Made by a program: the position numbers and the translations under genes | Part shown: positions 1 to 12,100 of the stretch, piece after piece | Layout of the letters: each line of letters starts with the position of its first letter | Position numbering within the stretch: the stretch's first letter is position 1 | The notes under the pieces: generated by a model | Told to the model about the DNA's origin: nothing | Databases searched by the model: none | The model's input: the letters and a program-made list of their open reading frames with translations, nothing else | DNA from: Anticarsia gemmatalis | Taxonomy: Eukaryota; Arthropoda; Insecta; Lepidoptera; Erebidae | Direction: 5' to 3' | DNA: 64,000 nt | Assembly (NCBI RefSeq): GCF_050436995.1 | Contig: NC_134771.1 | Span: 4,133,501 to 4,197,500 of the forward strand

Positions 1-106
1 CAGTCTTCTGCATTAATGCCGCGCGTTTGGATCGTGCCTTGATGTCTGTTTCTTCGCTAGATGTGGAGCCTAGAGTGCAACCACCTGGTACTATTGGGAC
101 GCAGCT
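1..106 (-). CDS. Mucin exon 33, cut by window edge
   Basis: At least 35 codons: SCVPIVPGGC completes domain 32, then a basic stretch that includes RSKRAA, then the left edge. No new domain start is seen before base 1. RSKR fits the furin consensus R-x-K/R-R. Acceptor tttttcag. Confidence 0.8.
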
Positions 107-3100
107 CTGAAAAAGAATAGATTTTATTAAGTAATTTTTCTTAAGACATACAAGGATAAAGTAATTACTGAAATTATTATTTACATAAGAATATTTACAA
201 ACTACTATTATATATAAAAAAACTAAAAAGAAAAAAAAAATAAAGGAAAAGAAAGGGAGAGTGTAGAGTTTTTCTTAAGTAGTTTTAAAGCAAGATATAG
301 GTCTTCTGGAAGGTGAGAGTTGGGTAATAGCTATATATCATTATTATAAGTGCGAATGTAAGTCGGTGAGTTATATTTTTAGGGATAAACTACTGAATCG
401 ATGTAGGTTCATTTGGGCAGGATGACAGATTACCCTGCAGAAAAATAAAGGATGACTTTAAAATCCACATGAACAACAATCAAAATCATCCACTGCTTTC
501 AACAATTTTTAACTAAACTATACTTTTTCTAAACTTTAGACAAATATTTTTGCGAAAAAGAATGCAGGTTACTTTTACTCGTTAAGATATTACGTTAGGA
601 ACTGCATTTCCACAAAAGCTAGTCAAAATAACAAATGGACATACATAAAAAAAACTAGTATTTTTAGTAATCAGTAAAAATGGTAAAGAATCAAGCAAAA
701 ACTCTACTTTTGTAACAAAGATACTGAGCACAAAATACAAGAGAACAAAAATCAAAAACCACTTACTCCAGAAACGGGATCGAACTCGAAGTCATCACTG
801 CAAGGCAACAGGAAGGGGTCTCCTACCCCGGTGCAGAAGTAGAACGACGTACAAATCTCTGGATGTGGCAGGTGACCGTAGAAGTTTGCGGGACATATCG
901 GCTTCTCTTCCTCTTTGGGCAGGGTGCAACCACCTTCAGTAATTATCACGCATTTCTGCAATAAAAAATGGGTGAGAATACCTGTTTACAAGAGGTGAAA
1001 TAGTGTAGCAGGAACAAACCGTATAGAGATCAAAAGATGTTCTGGAAATTTGTGTCGATTTCAATGATACTGACGGATTAGATATTCTTTTCTATTGTTA
1101 GAAATTCAAGGTTAGCTGGCTGGATAAACAAAAGATATGAAACATGTATCCGTAAAAGTTATTTTTTATGTTGTTAAAAATGTAGAATTTAAAATTAAAA
1201 CACACTGGAACATTATATCAGGCATTAATTGGATCCGAAGGAGAGTACGAGACTTGTGACGTCACTGTGTCGTATTTCTAGATTATTATCAAAACGTGTT
1301 GTTGACATTTCATAAGGAACAGCTGTTTTGACTGATAGTCAACTACCCTATTTCAGCTTGAGAATTGGGAAATATGAAGATAGCTTTCATATTTCTTTAA
1401 GTTGGTAGCCACTTTTTGAATCAATAGAAATATTTTTACAGCTACCACTATAAAATTCAGTTTTCCTGAAAGAAAGACTTGTTTTCACTTACCTGTGCCC
1501 CAAAATCGAACTCTTCACCTCCGTCACAATGCATCAAATACGGTTCTTGATTATTCACACATTTGTAGTAAGAGCTACAGTCATTAGGATTTGACACATG
1601 TCCTTCATAACCGCTCGGACAAACAAACTGAATCGGTCCTTCGGTAGTTGTCGCCGAGTTATAAGTACAACCTCCTTCGGCTATAACTACACAGTTCTGG
1701 AAAGAAAGAAATATTTTTTCTTGATTGATGAAATTGATTGAATTCGATTGACAATCGATTGATCAATTTTAGTAGTAAACATTGTTGACCAACGTTGATT
1801 TTATTAGCACACTAGCTTCTGCCTATGAGTACTTACCCGTCAAAAGATTTCCCGGGGTAAAAAGTATCCTATGTGGTAATGCAGATTATAAACTATTTGT
1901 GTATACAAATTTGATAAATATCCCACCAAAAGATTTTACGTGAAAGAGTAAGAAACATACATCCATCCGGCCATACTTACAAACTTTCGAATTTATAATA
2001 TTAGCAGGATTTTCCTTTCAATTAAAAATAAAAAGATAGTACTTTTTTGACAAAAATGGTCATTTAAACTCCGAAACTATATACAAGGTAGCAACAATTC
2101 AAAGTGAAAAAACTTACCTGTGAGTTAAGATCGAACTCCAACCCATCATTGCACGGCAAATGTTCCATGGAGCCATCTAAGCACATATAGAACGCATCAC
2201 AGCGGTAAGGGTCCGGAGCAACCCCCCAGAAGCCTGGGGGACATATTACTGTCTCTTCTGTAGTGTCTTTTACATCTGTAGTGTCTGATGCTTCTGTTGC
2301 TTCTGATGCGGCCGTTGTCTCTGTGACTGTAGTTGTCTCTGATTCAGGTGTTGTGTCCGACGCGGGTGTTGTCTCTGACGCGGGTGTTGTCTCTGACTCT
2401 TCAGTAGTTTGAGATCCAAGAGTACATCCACCTTCAGCGATTACTACACAACTCTGTAAACAACGAATTTTAAATAATTATTCAGGCAGTAAATTTTCTG
2501 AAATTGTTACATCACATAAAAATTATGAGAGTCAAATCAGAGCTAAAGTTAATACGCTGAAATATGTCTTAGTTGTTTATTTTATCGTCAAAATGACTGT
2601 TATTAAATAGGTACCCAGTTTGATGGTTACTATCCTTTACAAGTTAATGCTCTAATTAGGTAACTAAGGTCTCCCACACACAGCAGGCGGCAGAGCCGCC
2701 GCGTGTGCTGGCGGGTTACGCCGCTTGCCGGGCAACTCTACGCGGCTCATGTGTGTAGTAGCCATTAGAATAACTTGAAGCCTAAGATTTGACTTAGCCG
2801 GTCTTAGACAGTTATGGTCCGTTTATGGAATCAAATAATAATCTCACCTGTGTATCAGGGTTGAATTCCAATCCTTCGTCGCATGTGATAAGCTCCTTAG
2901 ATCCATCGCCCCAGCACATGAAGTAAGCGCTGCACATTTCAGGATGTGGCACAAAACCCACGTGACCAGGAGGACAAATATCTACGGGACCTTCTGTTGT
3001 CTCTGACGCTTCTGTTGTCTCTGACGCTTCTGTTGTCTCTGACGCTTCTGTTGTCTCTGACGCTTCTGTTGTCTCTGACGCTTCTGTTGTCTCTGACGCT

Positions 3101-6100
3101 TCTGTTGTCTCTGACGCTTCTGTTGTCTCTGACGCTTCTGTTGTCTCTGCAGCTTCAGTAGTTTGTGATCCAAGAGTACACCCACCTTCAGCAATTACTA
3201 CACAGCTCTATAAACAAAGTCAGAATTATTATTTGTCCATTACTACATTTACTACGTATTATATCATACTGAGTAAACTCTAGTTAATTTGACATTAAAC
3301 TGACCTGTGTATCAGGATTGAACTCGAGTCCTTCGTCACAAGTGATAAGTTCCTTAGATCCATCGCCCCAGCACATGAAGTAAGCGTTGCACATTTCAGG
3401 ATGTGGCACAAAACCCACGTGACCAGGAGGACAAATATCTACGGGAGCTTCTGTTGTCTCTGAACCTGGCGTAGTCTCTGACGCAGGGGTGGTCTCTGAC
3501 GCTTCTGTTGTTTCTGATCCTGGTGTTGTATCTGACCCTTCGGTAGCTGTATTTTCTTCATCAGCCTCAGTAGTTTGTGAACCAAGAGTGCAACCACCTT
3601 CAGCTATTACTACACAACTCTGTAAAAGAATACGAAATTATAAATGTTTCGATGGTTATATCTTTACTAATATTATAAAGCTGAAGAGTTTGTTTGTTTG
3701 TTTAAACGCGCTAATCTCAGGAACTACTGGTCTGATTTGAAAAATTCTTTCAGTGCAAGAAGATCCATTTATTGATGAAGACTATAGGCTATATATCATC
3801 ACGCTATCGCTACGACCATTAAAAGCAGAGTAGCAATGAAAAATGTTACAAAAACGGGGAAAAATTTGACTAATTTTCTCTTATGTGACGTAAGCGAAAT
3901 TGCGCGGGTCAGCTAGTATTCCACAATTTTGAGTAAATTCTATATTAATAAAGTCAAATAACAAACTAACCTGTGTATCAGGATTGAACTCCAGTCCTTC
4001 GTCACAAGTGATAAGTTCCTTAGATCCATCGCCCCAGCACATGAAGTAAGCGTTGCACATTTCAGGATGTGGCACAAAACCCACGTGACCTGGAGGACAA
4101 ATATCTACGGGAGCTTCTGTTGCACTTGTCGCTTCAGTGGTCTCTGACGCCTCTGTGGTCTGTGATGCGGGTGTTGTCTCTGACGCTTCGGTAGTTGTAT
4201 TTTCTTCATCAGCTACAGTAGTTTGAGATCCAAGAGTGCAACCACCTTCAGCGATCACTACACAACTCTAAAATAAGGATGAAATAAAAAATCAATATTT
4301 ATTTTTATCTTTATAAACCCTCAATATTATTTTTTGTAAAATCTTTGATCACCTTTCTTTATTAATTTGCTGTATTATCGGACTAGATTACTTAAATTTT
4401 AATAATAGACTAACCTGTGTGTCGGGATTGAACTCGAGTCCTTCGTCACAAGTGATAAGTTCCTTAGATCCATCGCCCCAGCACATGAAGTAAGCGCTGC
4501 ACATTTCAGGATGTGGCACAAAACCCACGTGACCAGGAGGACAAATATCTACGGGAGCTTCTGTGGTCTCTGACCCTTCCGTCGTCTCTGATGCGGGAGT
4601 TGTCTCTGACGCAGGTGTAGTCTCTGATGCTTCTGTTGTCTCTGACGCTTCTGTTGTCTCTGACGCGGGTGTAGTATCTGACGCAGGTGTAGTCTCTGAT
4701 GCTTCTGTTGTCTCTGACGCTTCTGTTGTCTCTGACGCGGGTGTAGTATCTGACGCAGGTGTAGTCTCTGATGCTTCTGTTGTCTCTGACGCGGGGGTTG
4801 TCTCTGATGCAGGGGTTGTCTCTGCAGCCTCAGTAGTTTGTGATCCAAGAGTGCAACCACCTTCAGCGATCACTACACAACTCTGTAAATGAAGGCAGAC
4901 TTAATAAACAAAATGCATTTTTATCATTTAATAAATAAATAAATATTATTGGACAACTCACACACAGTCATTTGATTCCAAACTAAGCAGAGCTTGTACT
5001 ATGGTAACCGAATATCTGATAAACATACTTATATACTTCTAAATATATACCTATATAGATACATTTACATCCAGGCTCAGAACTAATACTCGTGCTCATC
5101 ATACAAAGATTTGTCCCGGGTGGGATTCGAACCCACCACACGCGGCGCTATGGTTGTTGCGGCGTGGTGACCGCTTAAACTATATCTTTTTGAAGCATGA
5201 AATATTTTTTACTATTAAAATCAAGACAAACCTGTGTATCAGGATTGAACTCGAGTCCTTCGTCACAAGTGATGAGCTCCTTAGATCCATCGCCCCAGCA
5301 CATGAAGTAAGCGTTGCACATTTCAGGATGTGGCACAAAACCCACGTGACCAGGAGGACAAATATCTACGGGAGCTTCTGTTGCACTTGTCGCTTCTGTC
5401 GTTTCTGACGCTTCTGTTGTCTCTGACGCAGGTGTGGTCTCTAACGCTTCTGTGGTCTCTGACGCTTCTGTGGTCTCTGACGCGGGTGTGGTTTCTGACG
5501 CTTCTGTCGTGCCTGAGGCTTCAGTAGTTTGTGATCCAAGCGTACATCCACCTTCAGCGATGACTACACAGCTCTGTAAACAAAGTCAGAATTATTAATT
5601 GTCAATTACTACGTATTATATCACAGTTAGTTAACTCTAGTTAATTTGACATTAGACAAACCTGTGTATCAGGATTGAACTCGAGTCCTTCGTCACAAGT
5701 GATAAGCTCCTTAGATCCATCGCCCCAGCACATGAAGTAAGCGCTGCACATTTCAGGATGTGGCACAAAACCCACGTGACCAGGAGGACAAATATCTACG
5801 GGAGCTTCTGTTGCACTTGTCGCTTCTGTGGTCTCTGATGCGGGTGTTGTCTCTGACGCTTTTGTCGTCTCTGAAGCTTCTGTCGTGTCTGACGCTTCTG
5901 TCGTCTCTGACGCAGATGTGGTTTCTGATGCAGGAGTAGCCTCTGACGCTTCGGTTGTCTCTGACGCGGGTGTTGTCTCTGCAGTTTCAGTAGTTTGTGA
6001 TCCAAGAGTGCACCCACCTTCAGCTATTACTACACAACTCTGTAAAATATTACAAAATTATAAATGTTTCGATGATTACATATTATATTACATCTTGTAA

Positions 6101-9100
6101 ACTCTAATAAGTCAAATAATAGACTAACCTGTGTATCAGGATTGAACTCGAGTCCTTCGTCACAAGTGATAAGTTCCTTAGATCCATCGCCCCAGCACAT
6201 GAAGTAAGCGCTGCACATTTCAGGATGTGGCACAAAACCCACGTGACCAGGAGGACAAATATCTACGGGAGCTTCTGTTGTCTCTGACGCGGGTGTTGTC
6301 TCCGATGCGGCAGTTGTCTCTGCAGCTTCTGTTGTCTCGGATGCAGGTGTTGTCTCTGACGCAGGTGTGGTCTCTACAGCTTCAGTAGTTTGTGATCCAA
6401 GAGTACATCCACCTTCTGCGATTACTACACAACTCTGTATACAAAATGAGATTTTTTTATCAATCATTTAAAAAACTAAGAATTTTGTGATATATTTTTC
6501 ACTTCCATTTAATATGCGATCACTTTTCTTTAAAAAATCTTAATTTGTTTTGACTAGGCTGGTAACATCAAACGAAAGACTAACCTGTGTATCAGGATTG
6601 AACTCGAGTCCGTCGTCACAAGTGATAAGTTCCTTAGATCCATCGCCCCAGCACATGAAGTAAGCGCTGCACATTTCAGGATGTGGCACAAAACCCACGT
6701 GACCAGGAGGACAAATATCTACGGGAGCTTCTGTAGTCTCTGACGCAGGTGTGGTCTCTAACGCTTCTGTGGTCTCTGACGCTTCTGTGGTCTCTGAGCC
6801 GGGTGTGGTTTCTGACGCTTCTGTCGTGCCTGAGGCTTCAGTAGTTTGTGATCCAAGCGTACATCCACCTTCAGCGATGCCTACACAGCTCTGTAAACAA
6901 AGTCAGAATTATTAATTGTCAATTACTACGTATTATATCACAGTTAGTTAACTCTAGTTAATTTGACATTAGACTAACCTGTGTGTCAGGATTGAACTCG
7001 AGTCCTTCGTCACAAGTGATGAGCTCCTTAGATCCATCGCCCCAGCACATGAAGTAAGCGCTGCACATTTCAGGATGTGGCACAAAACCCACGTGACCAG
7101 GAGGACAAATATCTACGGGAGCTTCCGTTGCACTTGTCGCTTCTGAAGTCTCTGACGCTTCTGTCGTCTCTGACGCGGGTGTTGTCTCTGACGCAGGTGT
7201 GGTCTCTACAGCTTCAGTAGTTTGTGATCCAAGAGTACATCCACCTTCAGCGATTACTACACAACTCTGTAAACAAAATGAGATTTTTTTATCAATCATT
7301 TGAAAAACTAAAAATTTTATGATATATTTTTCACTTCCATTTAATATGCGATCACTTTTCTTTAAAAAATTTGTTTTGACTAGGCTGGTAACATCAAACG
7401 AAAGACTAACCTGTGTATCAGGATTGAACTCGAGTCCTTCGTCACAAGTGATAAGTTCCTTAGATCCATCGCCCCAGCACATGAAGTAAGCGCTGCACAT
7501 TTCAGGATGTGGCACAAAACCCACGTGACCAGGAGGACAAATATCTACGGGAGCTTCTGTTGCACTTGTCGCTTCTGTTGTCTCTGACGCGGGTGTTGTC
7601 TCTGTCACTTCTGTTGTCTCTGACGCAGGGGTGGTCTCTACGGCTTCAGTAGTTTGTGATCCAAGAGTACAACCACCCTCTGCGATAACTACACATCCCT
7701 AAAAAATATTATTAGATAGTAATATTTCAAACAGCAGAGTAACGAAGTAAGAATTAAACACTGGATAAAACTGTTTTGGTATGACAGATAAAATGAAAAT
7801 AATTTTGATGGCATTAAAAAAATCTTGAGAGTTTGAAAAGGTTTAGTAAAACTCACTTGTGTCGCGGGGTCGAACTCGAGTCCGTCGTGGCATGTTTGCA
7901 GGTCCATTGTACCATCACCCCAGCACATGTAGTATTTATCACACAGGTAGGGATGTGCCACGTTACCGAAGAACCCAGGAGGACAGATCACTACGGGAGG
8001 TTCTGTCGTCTCTGACGCAGGTGTAGTCACTGAACCTTCCGTGGTCTCTGAGGCTGGTGTGGTCACTGACGCTTCTGTAGTTTCCGATGCAGGAGTTGTT
8101 TCTGATGCTTCGGTTGTCTCTGACGCAGGTGTGGTCTCTGCTGCTTCTGTGGTCTCTGTCACTTCTGTTGTTTCTGACGCAAGTGTCGTCTCCGAAGCTT
8201 CTGTTGTCTCTGCAGCTTCGGTAGTTTGTGATCCAAGAGTACATCCACCTTCGGCTATTACCACGCATCCCTAAAATAATCGCTCATTTAATAAGTATTT
8301 TAATGGTTTGAATGTATCGCTAAAAATATGTAACTTAATCAATTGATTGGATGTTCAAATCTATAAAATAAACTTATCCATAATAAAAAGCTTACTTGTG
8401 TCGCAGGGTCGAACTCGAGTCCGTCGTGGCATGTCTGCAGGTCCATTGTGCCATCACCCCAGCACATGTAGTATTTATCACACAGGTAGGGATGTGCCAC
8501 GTTACCGAAGAACCCAGGAGGACAGATCACTACGGGAGGTTCTGTTGTCTCTGAGGCAACAGTGGTCTCCGACGCTTCTGTCGTCTCTGATGCGGGTGTT
8601 GTCTCTGACGCGTCGGTAGTTGTATTTTCTTCATCGGCTACAGTAGTTTGAGATCCAAGAGTGCATCCACCTTCAGCGATCACTACGCAACTCTGTAAAT
8701 GAAGTCAGAATTATGAATCATGATACAACCTTATTTTTATGAATCTTTAAAATTACTCATCTAGAATAAACCGAAGTAAAATCAAATAAAACACTGACCT
8801 GTGTGTCAGGATTGAACTCGAGTCCTTCGTCACAAGTGATAAGTTCCTTAGATCCATCGCCCCAGCACATGAAGTAAGCGCTGCACATTTCAGGATGTGG
8901 CACAAAACCCACGTGACCAGGAGGACAAATATCTACGGGAGCTTCCGTTGCACTTGTCGCTTCTGTTGTCTCTGACGCTTCCGTGGTCTCTGACGCAGGT
9001 GTTGTCTCTGACGCGGGGGTTGTCTCTGACGCGGGGGTTGTCTCTGACGCGGGAGTTGTCTCTGATTCTGGCGTCGTCCCCGCGGCTTCAGTTGTTTGTG

Positions 9101-12100
9101 ATCCGAGAGTGCACCCACCTTCAGCAATTACCACGCATCCCTAAAAATAAGAGTAGACATTAGGAATTACAAGATTTGTACAAAAACAATCAATAAATTT
9201 TCTTTCCTGTTCCACATATTATAGAAAAAAGCTTACTTGTGTGACAGGGTCGAACTCCAGCCCGTCGTGGCATGTTTGCAGGTCCATTGTACCATCACCC
9301 CAGCACATGTAGTATTTATCACACAGGTAGGGATGTGCCACGTTACCGAAGAACCCAGGAGGACAGATCACCACGGGAGGTTCTGTTGTCTCTGAGGCGG
9401 TCGTGGTTTCCGAAGCTTCTGTGGTCTCTGACGCAGGTGTGGTCTCTGCTACTTCTGTGGTCTCTGACGCTGCAGTGGTCTCTGTGGCTTCTGTTGTCTC
9501 TGACGCGAGTGTGGTCTCTGCCACCTCTGTTGTCTCTGACGCAGGTGTTGTCTCTGCAGCTTCAGTTGTTTGTGATCCAAGAGTGCAACCACCTTCAGCA
9601 ATTACCACGCATCCCTAAAAATTTAGACTTTGTCATTATAACCGTTACGCGTATGGCAACATTACAAACTGTTCGAGGAAGAAACCTGTGACCATTTCAT
9701 ATATTTATCTCAAAATTAGTAAATCTTACCTGTGTCGCAGGGTCGAACTCGAGGCCGTCGTGGCATGTTTGCAGGTCCATTGTACCATCACCCCAGCACA
9801 TGTAGTATTTATCACACAGGTAGGGATGTGCCACGTTACCGAAGAACCCAGGAGGACAGATCACTACGGGAGTCTCTGTTGGTTCTGACGCGGTCGTGGT
9901 TTCCGAAGCTTCTGTGGTCTCTGACGCAGGTGTTGTCTCTGCTGCTTCCGTGGTCTCTGACGCTGGTGTGGTCTCCGAAGCCTCTGTGGTCTCTGCCGCA
10001 GGTGTGGTCTCCGAAGCCTCTGTGGTCTCTGACGCAGGTGTGGTCTCAACAGCTTCAGTAGTTTGTGATCCAAGAGTACATCCACCTTCTGCTATTACCA
10101 CACATCCCTAAAAACAAAAATTGGTATAATTTTAAGGAACAAAAGTTACGATAATGAAACTGGATAAATTTTTTTTTGGATTGATCGTTTAAATGTCAGT
10201 CTTTTTGACCACACCAAACAAAATCTTACCAGGTTCAAAAAGTTTTGCATTTAAACTCACTTGTGTCGCGGGGTCGAACTCCAGACCGTCGTGGCATGTT
10301 TGCAGGTCCATTGTACCATCACCCCAGCACATGTAGTATTTATCACACAGGTAGGGATGTGCCACGTTACCGAAGAACCCAGGAGGACAGATTACTACGG
10401 GAGGTTCTGTTGTCTCTGACGCGGGTGTAGTCTCCGCAGCTTCTGTAGTTTCCGACGCAGGAGTGGTTTCTGATGCTTCGGTAGTCTCTGACACAGGTGT
10501 TGTCTCTGCTGCTTCCGTGGTCTCTGCCACTTCTGTTGTCTCTGACGCAGGGGTAGTCTCTGCGGCTTCAGTTGTTTGTGATCCAAGAGTGCATCCACCC
10601 TCAGCGATTACCACGCATCCCTAAAAGATAATGAATTTTTTACATAAGTTTTTTAGTTTCAACTAAGTTTGGAACTGTTTTAAAAGTAAGTAAATTCAAC
10701 TTTCACGTTATTAGGCTTGACTCTTTTGTATGACAAAGGAGGTATGCCTTGAGTCTACCACATAATAAAATTAATACAAATAAGTATGTTTTCTTCATTT
10801 TTATCTCACCTGTGTGACAGGGTCAAACTCGAGTCCGTCGTGGCATGTTTGCAGGTCCATTGTGCCATCACCCCAGCACATGTAGTATTTATCACACAGG
10901 TAGGGATGTGCCACGTTACCGAAGAACCCAGGAGGACAGATTACTACGGGAGGTTCTGTAGTCTCTGACGCGGTCGTGGTCTCCGCAGCCTCTGTAATTT
11001 CAGATGCAGGAGTGGTTTCTGATGCTTCGGTAGTCTCTGACGCAGGTGTGGTCTCTGCTGCTTCCGTGGTCTCTGTCACTTCTGTCGTCTCTGACGCAGG
11101 GGTAGTCTCTGCGGCCTCAGTAGTTTGTGATCCCAGAGTACATCCACCTTCAGCAATTACTACGCATCCCTAAAAAAATTATGACTTATTAAATAGTGAT
11201 CTCTAGGCTGAACCTGTGGTAGATTCAATAATTGCAACGAATATCATAAGTGTTAACATTTGACATGAATGATTAAAAGATTTGGTTTTGATTTAAGAAC
11301 ATTTCGACCATTTTACTGTACAGTTAATTTAAACTTAAACGGTATCACCTGGTTATGTGTTCAAATCTATATAATACACTTATCCGTAATTAACATGCTT
11401 ACTTGTGTCGCAGGGTCGAACTCGAGGCCGTCGTGGCATGTCTGCAGGTCCATTGTGCCATCACCCCAGCACATGTAGTATTTATCACACAGGTAGGGAT
11501 GTGCCACGTTACCGAAGAACCCAGGAGGACAGATCACTACGGGAGGTTCTGTTGTCTCTGACGCGGTCGTGGTCTCTGCAGCCTCTGTAGTTTCCGATGC
11601 AGGAGTGGTCTCTGCTGCTTCCGTGGTCTCTGTCACTTCTGTTGTCTCAGACGCAAGTGTGGTCTCCGGACCTTCTGTTGTTTTTGATCCAAGAGTACAC
11701 CCACCTTCTGCGATTACTACACAGCCCTAAAAAAACAAAATTTGGTATAATTTAAAAGAATAAAGTAAAGATTGGTGTAAAGATTTTTTGGTACTATAGT
11801 CGATATTTCAATCTTTTTGACAACACCAAACAAAATCTTGCCAAGTATAATTCATGAGTGTGATTAGTCAATCTGCTGTTAGTGCCGCAAAGTGACTTGA
11901 ACAATTTCGCTACATTATACTGAACTATTCTTTGGTCCACTTGAAAAGAATTCCACAAACATTATTACACTCACATGACCGCATTGTTATTTATTTGTAA
12001 ATCTTTTTTCTGAAACGAATTTTCCTCCTTTATTATTTAAACACCTACTTCATTAAATTTCTGCATCACCCCAAGGTAGACTGGCAAAAATGCCTTTGGC

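Noticed and set aside
4931..5185. tRNA gene
   Set aside because: A B box is present, but no complete cloverleaf; the flanking body repeats elsewhere. It is a SINE head. The same applies at 13.9, 41.6, 43.2, 44.4, 55.5 and 56.5 kb.
2946..11173. Plus-strand frames rich in Leu-Ser-Leu-Thr or Val-Val-Ser-Asp over exons 12-29
   Set aside because: Mirror frames of the TTxASE linkers; they run across splice junctions of the real gene and show no family features.
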